64,000 nt of DNA from the NCBI GenBank assembly GCA_963575645.1, contig OY754473.1, positions 5,642,001 to 5,706,000 on the forward strand. Reading direction: 5' to 3'. Position 1 is the first letter of the stretch. Each line of letters begins with the position of its first letter. Made by a program: the position numbers and the translations under genes. Origin of the DNA: Xanthostigma xanthostigma (taxonomy: Eukaryota; Arthropoda; Insecta; Raphidioptera; Raphidiidae). Positions 1 to 11,256 of this stretch are shown here, one piece after another. The notes beneath the pieces are model-generated. The model had not been told where the DNA came from. It saw only the letters and a list, made by a program, of their open reading frames with translations, and made no database searches.

Positions 1-1011
1 ACAGTGTTGTTTACTACGGTACACATAACCTGTGTTTTACTTAATTTATAAATATTTCAGTACCCAACAATCATCACAGGGGTCACAAAATATTATTATT
101 GAAACTGGTACTTTAACAAAATAATGTCGATGTTTCACATTTGCCAGGCCGACGGCTCACATTTTTTTTTTAATTAGACACTTTCAGGATGCGTTTAAAA
201 TAAACTTCTTCAAATTTTCTGAAGCATTCAATTTTTTGCGACCTAAGTTTTCAATAAAATTGCTTGAAATTGTTTGGAGATTGATTTTATTGTGATCTGT
301 GAAATCTTTTATTTACTATCACAATCTATATACTTATTTCAACATAAATGTGACTTAAAACATAGGCAATATTTTTATTTTCTGATTATTGGTTAGCAGA
401 ACATTGCTTATTGGTTTTAGATGTCTAATTAGATTTAAAATTAATTAATTTCGTTCGAGTCTGCTTTCGCGGTGCCCTTGTGATGAGAAAGTACCTCGGT
501 GTTTTCTCTTTTTATCGATGTCAAAAACGGACTTCGAATAATCCGAACATCCGTTACGCGGTTAATAAACTGTATTGAGATGAAGCTTAAAAAATCATTC
601 AGGAGATACTTCAAAAATTGCGAAAATAGCCTTTCGGATGAGAAAACGCTGTACATATTGAAACGAATGTCGAGCTAGTAAGAATGGAATCGGTTTTGTT
701 CTTTCGCTTTCGATAAAGTGACAGGACATCGCTGGAATTCCGCAAAAATGCGTTTTAAATAAGTCAATCTACGTATTTGTTGAATTGATTATTGTTTTAT
801 TTTTTCGTCGAGCCCGTTCGCGTTATAATTCCGTATTCAATACTCCTTACATAGCCTGTAGTTCTCTCGTCCGGTCGCGAGAGAGCGCTAAGAGCGCAAT
901 CGTCGAGCGGCTAGGTATTGATCTATGATATTCCGTCACAGCACAAGTGGCTTGTGGGAGTCGAGTATCGACCTGTCAACTCGTACGTTCAATGCTATCA
1001 TTTTCGGTGTC
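1..1011. other. 5' flank of lap, no gene seen
   Basis: AT-rich sequence upstream of the lap promoter candidate. I see no open frame with protein-like composition and no repeat shared with the rest of the window. GC rises after about position 860, as expected near a transcription start. Confidence 0.5.
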
Positions 1012-1051
1012 TATAAAACGCCTTTTACACAGCTGATTGGCGGTGTTCAGT
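1012..1051 (+). promoter_or_regulatory. candidate core promoter of lap
   Basis: A TATAAAA box at 1012-1018 is followed by an arthropod-type initiator TCAGT at 1047-1051. The 37-base gap from the first T of the box to the initiator A is a little longer than the usual 30 or so, so either element may be fortuitous. An in-frame stop at 1014-1016 shows the coding frame does not extend further upstream without splicing. Confidence 0.35.
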
Positions 1052-1121
1052 GAAAAAAGTGGTCGTAGAATTCGACGGAACTGATCAGTTTTCGACGCAG
1101 GGACGATTTGTGCAGTTGGAC

Positions 1122-3005
1122 ATGGCCGGACAGACCATAAACGATAGATTATTAGCGGCGAAACACAGTATCGCCGGCCAAGGGTTGGCCAAATCGGTAT
1201 GTAAAGCGACGACGGAAGAATTACTCGGACCTAAGAAAAAACATTTAGATTATTTAGTGCACTGTACGAACGAGCCTAACGTATCGATTCCTCAGCTGGC
1301 AAACTTGTTGGTCGAAAGATCTCAGAACACTAGCTGGATAGTTGTGTTTAAAGCTTTGATAACGACGCATCATCTGCTTTGTTACGGAAATGAGAGGTTC
1401 ACGCAATATTTGGCCTCGAGCAACAGTAGTTTTCAGTTGTCGAATTTCGTCGACAAGTCGGGCGTCCAAGGCGCCGTCGGAGCGAGGACCGGATACGACA
1501 TGTCGCCGTTTATCAGAAGGTACGCTCGCTATTTGAACGAAAAGGCGCTCTCGTATCGCACCGTCGCTTTCGATTTTTGCAAGGTGAAACGCGGCAGAGA
1601 AGAATGCACGCTGCGCACGATGAATTCTGAAAAGTTACTGAAAACGTTGCCCGTACTACAGAACCAACTCGACGCGCTCTTGGAGTTCGATTGTTCCGCC
1701 AACGATTTAACGAACGGCGTCATAAATATGGCTTTCATGCTTCTGTTCCGCGATCTCATCCGACTGTTTGCCTGCTACAACGACGGAATCATTAATTTGC
1801 TAGAAAAATATTTTGAAATGAACAAGAAACAGTGCAGAGACGCTTTGGATCTGTACAAGAAGTTTCTCATTCGCATGGATCGAGTAGGCGAATTTTTAAA
1901 GGTTGCCGAAAACATCGGTATCGATAAAGGAGAAATACCAGATCTCACGAAAGCGCCGAACAGTTTGCTCGACACGTTGGAGTCGCATTTAAATTCATTA
2001 GAGGGCAACACGCCGACGCAGACGACGAACAGGAATATCAAGTCCGGAGTGACTGCGCTGTCGAACACTAGCACGTCGTTCGGAACGGCCGTGACCAACA
2101 ACATCGACGAGACGTTCAAACAGCAGGCCGTCGCCGAAGAGGAGGCCGCTTTGAACCAGTACAAAGCGAACGTGTCGTCTCCGCCCGTCGCGAGTACCAA
2201 TCCTTTCTTGGACGAAGCGCCGGCCGCTCCGGCGGCGCCGGTGAGCAACAGTCAGATCTTGGATTTGTTCGGCACGGCTCCGGCGTCCGCCGCCGCGCCG
2301 GTGACCGCGAACCAGCCTTCGAAAGCATCGGACGATCTGCTCCAGCTCGGCAATCCGTTCGCCGACATGTTTGCGGCGCCCGGAGCGCAACCGGCGTCGG
2401 ACATGTTTGGCGGCGAGAATTCCGCGACCGCTTTCGCCGCCCAGCCGGCGACGTCGCAGCCGAACGCGACGAACGTGTGGGCGGCGAACGGTTTCGTTAA
2501 CCAGCAGCCGACCGCCAACGCGACGAACAACATGTTCGCGACCGATCAGAATTTGATATCGGTTTTCGAAAGCTCCGGTCCGTCGGTGTTCGACACTCCG
2601 GCTAGTGACATCATGAAACCGGCGGCGCAGCAGTCGCCGGCGCCGATGACGAGCATGTCGACGCCGCAGGCTCCGAAAAAGAAAGTTCTAACGGGCGATC
2701 TAGAGAGCAGTTTGCAATCGCTCGCCGAAAACTTGAGCATCGGCACTAGCAAGCCGGCGACCGTTCAGTGGAACTCTCCGAAGAACCAGGCGAAGCCGGG
2801 CGGCGCGACCGGCTGGAGCCCTCAGCCGATGGCCGCGACGACCGGTGCCAATTATCGTCCGATGGGTCCGGGAATGCAGTATCCGATGGCCGCCGGTGCC
2901 CCCGTCGTCGCACAACCCGCGACGGGAAGTCCCAGAATGGGAGCGCCGCAGCCGGCACCCGCCGCCAAACAAGACGCGGCGTTCGATCCTTTCGGGGACT
3001 TGTAA
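1122..3005 (+). CDS. lap: clathrin assembly protein AP180/CALM (like-AP180)
   Basis: Encodes 627 residues. AP180/CALM proteins bind PIP2 at the plasma membrane, recruit clathrin and AP-2, and sort synaptobrevin-type SNAREs during endocytosis. The ANTH domain spans about residues 19-285. The lipid-binding motif is intact, with K28, K38, K40 and H41 at the same positions as in mammalian CALM. The tail from about 300 is Ala/Pro/Thr-rich and carries NPF at 360 and 411, several DLF/DMF-type motifs, and ends in DPFGDL (622-627), typical EH- and AP-2-binding peptides. The start at 1122 (GACATGG) matches the family N-terminus MAGQ; the longer frame from 1050 begins with GTG and is unlikely. The whole gene is one uninterrupted frame, whereas family members usually have many introns, so it may be a retrocopy or have lost its introns. 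There is no frame damage. Confidence 0.95.
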   Translation: MAGQTINDRLLAAKHSIAGQGLAKSVCKATTEELLGPKKKHLDYLVHCTNEPNVSIPQLANLLVERSQNTSWIVVFKALITTHHLLCYGNERFTQYLASSNSSFQLSNFVDKSGVQGAVGARTGYDMSPFIRRYARYLNEKALSYRTVAFDFCKVKRGREECTLRTMNSEKLLKTLPVLQNQLDALLEFDCSANDLTNGVINMAFMLLFRDLIRLFACYNDGIINLLEKYFEMNKKQCRDALDLYKKFLIRMDRVGEFLKVAENIGIDKGEIPDLTKAPNSLLDTLESHLNSLEGNTPTQTTNRNIKSGVTALSNTSTSFGTAVTNNIDETFKQQAVAEEEAALNQYKANVSSPPVASTNPFLDEAPAAPAAPVSNSQILDLFGTAPASAAAPVTANQPSKASDDLLQLGNPFADMFAAPGAQPASDMFGGENSATAFAAQPATSQPNATNVWAANGFVNQQPTANATNNMFATDQNLISVFESSGPSVFDTPASDIMKPAAQQSPAPMTSMSTPQAPKKKVLTGDLESSLQSLAENLSIGTSKPATVQWNSPKNQAKPGGATGWSPQPMAATTGANYRPMGPGMQYPMAAGAPVVAQPATGSPRMGAPQPAPAAKQDAAFDPFGDL

Positions 3006-3801
3006 ATTGTTTCGTTTTTTTTTTTGTTTTTATTGTATATAAGTAACCAAAAAAAGTTCTGTTTTTATGTCGGGCTTTGCGGTGTCCGAGATTATGCCAC
3101 ACGCGACATCGTAAAGTTTCCGGAGCTCCTCCTGAATATAACTTACATTTTAATTTGTAAATCTAAGTCAAAACATTGGAAAATGTATATTGTATATGAT
3201 ATTAGTCGTTAGCGGAGTCTCGAATCAGCTCTATAGTGATGGTCGGAGACGATACCAATAGGTGCAATGATTTAGACGAACGTATCTCGGTTCGGAACGA
3301 ACGTAGGGAATTTGTTCTTCTCTTTTTTTTTTAAAAGATACTCATATTTAATGTGATGCAATTGTATAATGTATATTTAAATGTTTGAAAATTATTAGCG
3401 AATCATGATATTATGTCATTTTAGAAAAGATATTATTCTAGCAGATATTTTTATATAGAGTTTATCGAATTGTTTTAAACAACACATTCCTATATCGTGT
3501 ATTAATTTTATGTAAGTATTTATTTTTGATTTTTGTGAATACGCTTCTTTTTTCTAGTGATGTTATTAAATTTTTATTTATTTATAAATACTCTATAATT
3601 ATGTGAAAAAGACGAATCTCAAGCTTGTGCCCTTCAGAATTGTTAGTTGTAATTTCAAAGACGGATACTAAACGAAAGCTATCGAAGTTTGATCGTAAAG
3701 AATTCTTTCGCTTATACAGTTCCCACCATACAAAAGTCTACTACTTTTATTGAAGTAAAACTTACTACAGGAAGTCTTTTTCTATATTCTTAAGTAATAA
3801 A
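3006..3801 (+). other. probable lap 3' UTR
   Basis: AT-rich sequence directly after the stop, free of the repeat families seen elsewhere. A canonical AATAAA lies at 3796-3801. Other AATAAA-like sites occur near 4455-4470, so the true end is open. Confidence 0.4.
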
Positions 3802-4765
3802 GTGTCTGGAAGCTTTTGCAAAAGAGGAATAAGCAGTGAGCGAAAATAAAGGTTGTCGAAAATTGGCAGAAATTCTACCTTTTTGCGGTTAAAACAGAGC
3901 ATAAAAGTTTAATTTTGAAAGCTGTCTGATTTAGGTCAGCACTTTTTTTATGAGCAGTGAGCGAAAAATCAATAAATACGAAGACAAGATAGACTTGAAC
4001 AGAAAGTGTGTAAAATAATCGTTAAAAAACAGAACTCGTATGACAAAAATTAATATCACAACAAATTTTGTCAACAAAAGATAACACCAATTTTTTTTTA
4101 TTTTTTTTTTTTTTGAAAATCGTGATATTAATTTTGGACATGAGTCGTTTTTTTAATAATATTTATTTGAAACGATTTATGTCAGAATTTCGACCGAAAT
4201 TTTTTTTTTACCCAAAACGCTCAGGCTTTTGGGTGTTCACAAAAAAAAAAAATATTTCTCTTGTTGGGTTCTTTCTTCTCATGTTCTGCAGTCAGATTTT
4301 TTTTACTGTGTTCAGATGTTTTCTGTAAGTGAAGTTAATTTACAAAAAAAATATGGGAACAGCCAGTCGCAGCTTTTGGTATCTTTTGTTTAGTATCCGT
4401 CTTTTTGATAAAATCTGTTTTAGCATAATTGAGCACTCGTGAACAATCTAGAAATAATAAAGATAATAAATAAAATGAAAAAAATACCTATTGTAAATTG
4501 CAGATTATCAATAATATATATTTTAATGATTAATATTGTATTTTGTGCAGATTTAAGATGCAATGAAATCTATATATATATAAATATAAGTAATATTGTA
4601 CGATAAAAAAGTATAAAAAAAGAACAGAAGTATTGTAACCCAAACATGACAATATAAAAATATGGAATTCGTTTAGGTATTGTTTAAATAATAAAATTGC
4701 TTACATCTATGTTTAAATGTGTTTTAATGTTCGACCTATTTTTATTTTGACCTTGAGATGGAAGA
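3802..4765. other. AT-rich noncoding, nothing assigned
   Basis: No gene seen. A short block (AGCAGTGAGCGAAAA) at 3832-3846 recurs at 3953-3967. Long T and A runs occur around 4090-4250. The open frame at 4068-4328 is made largely of homopolymer-derived Phe/Lys and is not credible. Confidence 0.4.
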
Positions 4766-4855
4766 GGTAAATGAAATAATACTATTTAACCGACGAAAAA
4801 CAAAAACGGAGGAGGTTCTCAAGTCGACGCGTATATATATTTTTTTTTTATTTAT

Positions 4856-5350
4856 GTATGACCACGCATAACTTTTTACAGAGTAGTCCGATTTTGATAA
4901 TTCTTTTTTTGTTTGAAAGGGTATACCCCGAAGCTGGTCCCATATAAATTTGGTAGAAAAATTCCAACCCTAAGGGTAGGAAAACAGGGGATGATTGATT
5001 GTTCACTCACTGATTGTAATGTATGACCACACATAACTTTTTACAGAGTAGTCCGATTTTGATAATTCTTTTTTTGTTTGAAAGGGTATACCCCGCAGCT
5101 GGTCCCACATAAATTTGGAAAAAAAATTTCAACCCTAAGGGTAGGAAAACAGGGGATGATTGATTGTTCACTCACTGATTGTAATGTATGACCACACATA
5201 ACTTTTTACAGAGTAGTCCAATTTTGATAATTCTTTTTTTATTGGAAAGGGTATACCCCGCAGCTGGTCCCACATAAATTTGGAAAAAAAATTTCAACCC
5301 TAAGGGTAGGAAAATAGGGGTGATTTATTGTTCACTCACAGATTTTCATG
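4856..5350 (+). repeat. three tandem 165-bp units
   Basis: Each unit begins GTATGACCAC, at 4856, 5021 and 5186, giving an exact 165-bp period. Each contains CAGAGTAGTCC and GGGTATACCCCG. Units differ by a few substitutions. Two more units lie in the reversed copy at 32433-32762. Confidence 0.9.
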
Positions 5351-5424
5351 CTGAGTTGTGTATTACAATTATAAATGATATAGCCACAAAAAATTATAAA
5401 ATAAAAACTTTTTAACAAGAAAAT

Positions 5425-5866
5425 TAAACCGCCGAAAAACTGAAAAGCAAAAAATAATAAATCTTTTTATTTAACTAAGTTCTATCTAAATAGTTGAACG
5501 TATGTGACAGTCTAGTATATCTAAGTAATTTTGAGTCGGCGTCAAACAATCAATGAACAAAGATCACTAAAAGAAATAACCAAATCAAGTTAACAAAAAT
5601 CTCCAGCGATAAACATTAGCATTCCAAACATGCGCTCTCCACACGACCACTCGCAAAGACGTGTGGCCTCAGTGTGTGCCCGTTCGGGTTGCTCTGTCGC
5701 TGACATTAATTTCGTGAACGCTCAGAGATTTCCGGCAAAGGATTGTTGACGCCGACTCAAAATTACTTAGATATACTAGACTGTCACATACGTTCAACTA
5801 CTTAGATAGAACTTAGTTAAATAAAAAGATTTATTATTTTTTGCTTTTCAGTTTTTCGGCGGTTTA
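5425..5866. repeat. long inverted repeat (foldback end)
   Basis: Left arm 5425-5551 begins TAAACCGCCGAAAAACTG. Right arm 5741-5866 is its near-exact reverse complement. The spacer of about 190 bp is unrelated and more GC-rich. Confidence 0.85.
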
Positions 5867-5959
5867 TTTGGTGAATGAAATAATACTATTTTGTGCGGTG
5901 AAATTTTGTTTCTTTTTGCCAACTTAAAAAGATCCGTATAATCTACAGCTATACTAATA

Positions 5960-6316
5960 CAGTAGTACCTTGTAAGTCGAACTTCAAGGGAGTCGCCAAG
6001 AAATTCGAGCTAGAGAGTTTTCGACTTATGAAGGATTTCGACTTAAGTGGTTTTTGTAAGGAAATATTAGACTTGTAGAGGTTAAGATTCATTCTAATTT
6101 TGAATTGCTAAGTTCGAGATACAGAGGTCCAATTTATTTTTTCGAGTTGTGGAGGGCAAATATGTACCGAAATGGACTCACTGATTATTTCGACATATAG
6201 AGGGTTGGGATTTCGAGTTACGGAGGTTTTGGGGCTTGAATGGAAGGGAACAAAACATTTTTTCGTGTTTTGGAAGTTTTCGACTTATCGAGGTTCGACT
6301 TAAAGGGGTTCTACTG
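5960..6316. mobile_element. pogo/Tigger-like MITE
   Basis: Terminal inverted repeats CAGTAGTACC...AAGTCGAAC and the reverse complement of CAGTAGAACC...AAGTCGAAC bound about 357 bp. Internal copies of TTCGACTTA and TTCGAGTTA blocks suggest internal duplication. A TA precedes the left end. Superfamily is inferred from TIR style only. Confidence 0.5.
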
Positions 6317-6857
6317 TCTAAGTTACATCTAAATCGGTACAGTGGCTCCTGAAATAATGCAAACATGTCTGCTAAAAACGGAGATCTGTCGACTATGTTT
6401 ACGGTAAGGTAATGACCCGCGACTCAAATGAGTTTCACACCCCTGCCGTAGTGCAATTCGACTATTATGTGATTTTCTTTTTAATTGTTCTATTATGTCG
6501 TGGGCTTCTGAAAAAAAATTACAGATTTTTTAAATCGAAATTCGCGGGACACTTTGTATATTAATATTGTGCCTCATATAACTGCTAAAATAATTCGGTT
6601 TATACACATCCAATCATCTGCAAAGTTAGTAGATTATAGAGGTTGACTCGTTCCATCAATCAGGGCGAAAATGACGTCAGTTGCTGCGGATCGCTTATCA
6701 ATATTCTGCAGTGGTTTGATTTTTTTTACATTTTGTTAAATACTGTTCATAAACAACAGCCGCCGCTACGCAATCTATTGGTGGATCCGCCGGATGACGT
6801 CGTCCAACGGAACGAGGCAACCTTTGTAATTTACCAACCTTGAATGTGCCTCATATA
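6317..6857. other. noncoding; short repeat and exon-like patch
   Basis: Positions 6618-6670 resemble 45365-45420 (a shared repeat). Positions 6760-6832 are GC-rich and open in one frame, reading like coding sequence, and end at TTT|GTAATT. The phase does not fit the 10237 exon, so I do not call an exon. Confidence 0.3.
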
Positions 6858-7473
6858 TCTTTATATATAAAAATTACGTGTCACATGTTTGTCCGCGATT
6901 AACTCCTAAACTACTGAACCGATTTAAAATTTGATTTGCACACCGTGTGCAATTCGACCCAACTTGAAAGATGGGATAGCTTACATTTCAATTTATAGTC
7001 GCAATATTATTTTATTGCAAATTATTTGTCTATTCCTTGACAGTCATAATTATCTGTTGACTGGATTGAGTGAATATTCAATAGATGGCGCAACGAACTT
7101 AACAACCATATAAGATGGCGATACCTGTTGACTGAATTGAGTGAATATTCAATAGATGGCGCAACGAACTTAACAACCATATATCTAGATCGAGGATGTA
7201 AAAAAACTGAATATCGTTTAAAACTGCTTGGCACGACGGCGCAGCCGGAGTGCTCGAAATAGAGCAAGTGTTTTAAAGACCAGTTATCCACGAATACTTT
7301 ACGCTATTTTTTTTCGAGCACGACGGCGCAGCCGGAGTGCTCGACATACACACATATACGCCCATGTATATTTTAAAATAGCTAGCAATTAATAAAATAG
7401 ATAGATAGATGTTCCAATTAAATTGTTTTATTATTTCACTTTATACGTAGCGAAGCACGTACAGGGCCGCTAG
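6858..7473 (+). mobile_element. non-autonomous Helitron, family A copy 1
   Basis: Begins TCTTTATATATAAAAATT and ends ...GGGCCGCTAG. A hairpin (TACGT...ACGTA) lies just before the CTAG, and it is inserted between A and T, the Helitron signature. No Rep/helicase is present. Inside are a 75-bp tandem duplication (about 7050-7190) and two copies of a GCACGACGGCGCAGCCGG block (7231 and 7318). The sister copy is at 27742-28321. Confidence 0.75.
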
Positions 7474-7871
7474 TATATATATAAAACTTGTAAATCGAAT
7501 GTGTGTTATCCGATATCTTCGACAATATGAGAAGCTCTCGAGTGAAAATTCAGTTGTTTTAACACGTGATTATCGTCTATTGTTTCGCTGTTTATCGATG
7601 GTGGGTGGCGCGTTTTTTTATAGTTCAATATCAGGTTACAAACCTCCCACAAATGTTTTTATCGCTTTGTTTTGAACCGAATTAAATTGAACGTCACCAA
7701 AGCGTATATTCTATATTAAAGCTGATATTCCCTTAAATAATCACTATTACTTAATTACTTTTTATATTTTTAGATCAGTCTGAAGAAGATCCAAATCCGG
7801 ATCGAAACGTTTTTGGATTAATTATATTTTTTTATTAATATATTTGTCTGAAAAATTGGTCGAAAATTTTA
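7474..7871. other. noncoding with hammerhead-like motif
   Basis: No gene. At 7777-7808 the strand reads CTGAAGA, then a GATCC/GGATC stem, then GAAACG, a hammerhead-core arrangement often seen at ends of Penelope-like retroelements. No cleavage-side helix is obvious. Confidence 0.3.
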
Positions 7872-8385
7872 TTTATTCAACACGCGTGAATAATATATAA
7901 TTTCGGGGCCGTGCTAAATTCCGGAGAAATAATAAATTACTTCATGTTGACGCGTAGAGTGCGAATAATGAGCCGAAACTGTACGGTAATATATTACTGC
8001 ACAGTTTTTGGACCAATAGGAACGCGGTAGCGAGCCGAAACTGTACGGTAATGAATTATTACTGCACAGTTTCTGGACCAATAGGAACGCGGTAGCGATT
8101 TGTATATTATATGAAAACAGCATCGCAATTCAGCGAAAGTCAGGGCCATCGTGTGTGCATCGAGGGCGGTGGGTACGTCAATCAATGAAGTGATTTATTA
8201 TTTTTCCCTCTTTTACCAGGGCCCCGATTACATATTACTCGTGCTAGTTGAATAAAGTATTATGTGCAACTATTGATCGAAGGCGAATATTCCACTCACG
8301 TGTTACCGCACTCGCTACGCTCGTGGGGCAAATTTCACAGTTATGGAATCTTCTCCTTCTCTCACTAGTCGCACAATATACTATT
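7872..8385 (+). mobile_element. TIR element, family C copy 1
   Basis: Inverted ends (TTTATTCAACACGCGTGAA at 7872; reverse complement near 8240-8256) extend about 80 bp each with mismatches. Between them are two tandem units of about 65 bp ending GGACCAATAGGAACGCGGTA. Homology with the second copy (17720-18229) continues about 130 bp past the right inverted end. Confidence 0.6.
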
Positions 8386-8996
8386 ATTCCCTTAAATAAG
8401 TTCATTTTATGAGTTCAGAATTGCCGAAAAAATTCGGAAACGTTTTCATATGAAACATCTAATTTGGTTGGGAGTAAAACCGTGCAATTGGCGCGACACT
8501 TTTATGGGGCGACGTTACGTTTGCTTGTGTCGGATTAAACACGACTTCGGTTGAGGGCGACGTCTAGATAACAGGGCGAAATTTAGTTACTAATATTTCG
8601 TTAGATGACAGCGCGCGGATGCTTGCTTTGTATATGCGTCGGATTATAACTTGGCTTTTGTTAAAGGCGACAGAGCAAAATTTAGTTACGTGGTGAAATT
8701 TGGTTACAGATCGATGCTTAGTAGAATTTTGTTAGAGCGTATATCGGTGTATGTCGCACCGCGGCACATTTCAACTCAGCCCATATACGCTCTCTCTCTC
8801 AGTTTTGTATCGTGTCCGTCGTGATAGCAATATTAAGAAAAATTTACCTTATAATAATTGACATGCAATGTTTATAATGCTATGGCTAGTAATTAATGTT
8901 AATTTTTATAATTATTGTTATTATTTTGCTGAACTTGAAAAAGTCTAAATACATAGACGGAATGTCGTACAATAAATCAATTTAATATATTTTTTT
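8386..8996. other. noncoding, nothing assigned
   Basis: No credible frame. Contains loosely repeated GCGACAGAGCAAAATTTAG / GGGCGAAATTTAGTTAC phrases (8572-8705) and a CTCTCTCTCTC run near 8790. Confidence 0.35.
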
Positions 8997-9214
8997 ACGT
9001 GATAACGTCTTATAAATTGATGAAACACCGGCTGCACGCACGAAAAAGTGTCACGTTCCGCCTGAGCCTGAGCGTGCAAGCGAGAGCGCGGTATAAGCGA
9101 TAGAGAGGCACGATCGGCCCAAGTGTCGGCTTGTACGCATTTCAATATTTCTTTATGACGTTATCACGTAAAACTATCGTCCGTAAACCGACTTTACAGA
9201 CAACCAATTTTTTT
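8997..9214. mobile_element. TIR element, family D short copy
   Basis: Ends carry ACGTGATAACGT (8997-9008) and its reverse complement (9158-9169). Homology with the 18765-19440 element covers both the CACCGGCTGCA block and the flanking GTTTACGGACGATAG block, reversed. Confidence 0.5.
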
Positions 9215-9740
9215 CCACAGACCTGCGATTTTTTTCTTAATATACTAAATTAGAAGATATTAAAATTTCAAAATGTCTCAAGAACTTTTTTTGTAAATAA
9301 AATTTTGCAAAGTCAAAAATTAACAGCGTGGCTAGACCCCACTACCCTTCGATTTTGTGATATTATAAAAGAGTGTTATACAAATTTTCGCTTTGCCTCA
9401 AATACCTATCCAAAAATTTTTGATAGATCTCCTACTATGTAGGGTTAGCGCTCTGGTACCTACTTCTTTATTTCATAATTAAGCGTATTAATTCATACCA
9501 CTTTAGAGCAGGTGTGTCTGACTGATTTTTCTAAAGGGCCATTTATAAGATTTAGTGTGTGTTAGCGGGCCAGGCTCTAAAACACATCCTAAATTAAAAT
9601 GATAACTAGAGTGACCCGTGCGAGTTATTCGCACTAAATAAGTATAATAATTATCACTTTACAAAATTATTTTTTAAATATGATTGCAGGTATTCAATTC
9701 GTTTCTAATTTTGCACACTGCTTATAACGTTCTTCTTTTT
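9215..9740. other. noncoding with hAT and Helitron end fragments
   Basis: Positions 9520-9585 match the right end of the hAT family at 47260-47557. CTAGAGTGACCCGTGCG at 9607 looks like a reversed Helitron 3' end. No gene. Confidence 0.35.
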
Positions 9741-10030
9741 GTTGTATTACAATATGAAGCTCAGATGACAGATCGAAGAAATATTTTACTAAAATTGTCA
9801 TATAGAGGCGCAAGTAGCAAAAGCGTTGAGCTAAGCCGTCAGATGGCATCATGCAGCATTGCTGTGACGTTGTTCAGCGTTGCTCGCTGTTTCAAAATTA
9901 AAGCCGTCAGATGGCAGTATGCAGTATTGTGTCTGTTGTATTACAATATGAAGGTCAGATGGCAGATCGAAGTGTTGACGTTGTTTCAAAATTAAAGCCG
10001 TCAGATGACAGACGTCGTTCAGCGTTGCTG
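9741..10030 (+). repeat. local duplicated blocks
   Basis: GTTGTATTACAATATGAAG plus TCAGATGRCAGATCGAAG occurs at about 9740 and 9938. TTTCAAAATTAAAGCCGTC occurs at about 9890 and 9985. Open frames over this stretch are products of the duplication. Confidence 0.5.
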
Positions 10031-10236
10031 TATTTTAATTAATTTACAAAAACAAAAGCAGTAATAAATTTTTTAGTTGTCGATGTCAGTAGAGCAAGCA
10101 ATTATCTGTAAAATGATACATAATTTATGTGGAGAAATTGTGAGGTTTTTTCTAAAAAGGGAGGCAAACATCTTAAACTTAGCGTATTAATATATATGAT
10201 TTTGCTAATTCGATATATTTTCGTTGTATATGACAG

Positions 10237-10524
10237 TCGATCCGGACGGCGACGACGTCGACGAAGACAACTACGTCGACGGAATGGGCGGCGTCGGCGA
10301 GATGCAGGACGTGCAGAAGATTGAGCGTCGTTGCGCCGTGACGCCGAACGCGCAGCACGCGACGGTGATCGTGCGTCGCGGTCATCAGACGGCTAACGGC
10401 GCGTTGGCCGGCACCGAACTCGAGTTGCAGTGCGACGAGGGCTACAGGGACGCCAGGGCGCCGTGTCAGCCGTCGCTTTTGAGATGCGTCGACGGCACTT
10501 GGCAAGGAACGTTGCCCGCTTGCG
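10237..10524 (+). CDS. sushi-domain membrane protein, exon with first sushi domain
   Basis: A 288-bp exon between an acceptor (TATATGACAG) and a strong donor (G|GTAAGT), phase 1 at both ends, the classical arrangement for a shuffled sushi module. It encodes an acidic linker (DPDGDDVDEDNYVDG) and then a complement-control-protein domain with four consensus cysteines, the GTELELQCDEGY strand and the terminal W...C, plus one extra Cys. The predicted protein is extracellular here, with a transmembrane segment in exon 43150-43460. Exons upstream, including a signal peptide, were not found. They may lie before position 1, in which case lap would also be nested. Domain order resembles arthropod selectin-like sushi receptors (furrowed/CG9095 type), but that is a guess. 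Confidence 0.85.
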
Positions 10525-10942
10525 GTAAGTCGTCTGTATAACGAGAATGATTCAACAGTCTGGAAGGCGAGAAATGAATGAAACGTGTTTGGGAATAGAT
10601 GAAAGGACCGAAAGTTTGATATCTCGCACTGCGCGCCATGATACCCGAGGCGAAGCCGAGAGTCATCATGACGCGCAGTGCAAGAATATCAGTCACTATA
10701 TAGCTATATTTTCGAAAAGATGTATGTGTGTTTGTACGTACGTATGTACGTACTAATTTCTTTCTAAGACGATATCTCGAGAATAAAAAATGATATCGAC
10801 TATGTTATGACGCCAATCGACGCGTACTAACGTAAATATGATTATTTAAAAACTATTTCAAAATCGATCCAGCCGTTCTTCTTTTTTCACCAAAAAGGCC
10901 TCTATCGATCGCGTACTACACATTTAATATTCGATATTGATC
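10525..10942. other. start of intron 1
   Basis: Intronic. Holds the hairpin described at 10619-10689 and a GTACGTACGTATGTACGTAC tract near 10735. No coding signal. Confidence 0.5.
10619..10689. repeat. strong GC-rich hairpin just inside intron 1
   Basis: Arms 10619-10642 and 10665-10689 are complementary over about 24 bases with two or three mismatches. The loop itself contains CCGAGGCGAAGCCGAG. It lies 94 bases after the donor. It could be a MITE remnant or an RNA hairpin. Confidence 0.6.
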
Positions 10943-11256
10943 GTATAATACTCGCCACGAATCTAAAAGGCTCAGAAGTTAGATGCGAATGCGAGCTTGC
11001 GCTTGTACAGTCTGTTGAAAAACTATATACAAACTCGCAACTCAACAAAACTAAAATAACAATAACACCATGACAATAGCGTACTCGACTGTAATTTAAA
11101 GCAGGAAAGTGACAAAGACAACGAGCGATCACGGCTAATCACCGACGAGCGCACGTTCCGTGCAGGTAGCTGGGAGGTGGTGGGAGTCTCAACGACTCTA
11201 AAACGTGCCTTTGAGACTAACTTCCGAACCTTTTAGATCCGTGGCGCGTATTATAC
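10943..11256 (+). mobile_element. TIR MITE, family F copy 1
   Basis: Ends GTATAATACTCGCCACGAAT and the complement of GTATAATACGCGCCACGGAT form inverted repeats of about 38 bp, running through CTAAAAGG...GAAGTTAG. The roughly 310-bp body is shared with 15451-15743 and, reversed, 62431-62760. No coding capacity. Confidence 0.7.

Larger units (their letters stand above)
4788..5869 (+). mobile_element. composite minisatellite plus foldback element, copy 1
   Basis: Starts AACCGACGAAAAAC, followed by a GGAGGAGGTTCT block, then three 165-bp tandem units (4856-5350), then a long inverted repeat (arms 5425-5551 and 5741-5866). It is flanked by a 22-bp direct repeat with one mismatch (4766-4787 and 5870-5891), which I read as the target duplication. 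It has no coding capacity. A second copy lies reversed at 32027-32845. Confidence 0.7.

Noticed and set aside
1050..1121. N-terminal extension of lap from a GTG at 1050
   Set aside because: Eukaryotic start at GTG is unlikely, the 24 extra residues have no counterpart in the family, and ATG at 1122 gives the conserved N-terminus.
1775..2972. Several frames antisense or out of frame within lap
   Set aside because: Low-complexity Ala/Arg/Gly shadows of the GC-rich tail-coding sequence.
7022..7291. 89-residue minus-strand frame, similar to one at 27924-28157
   Set aside because: Both lie inside Helitron family A copies; similarity is due to the repeat, not a conserved protein.
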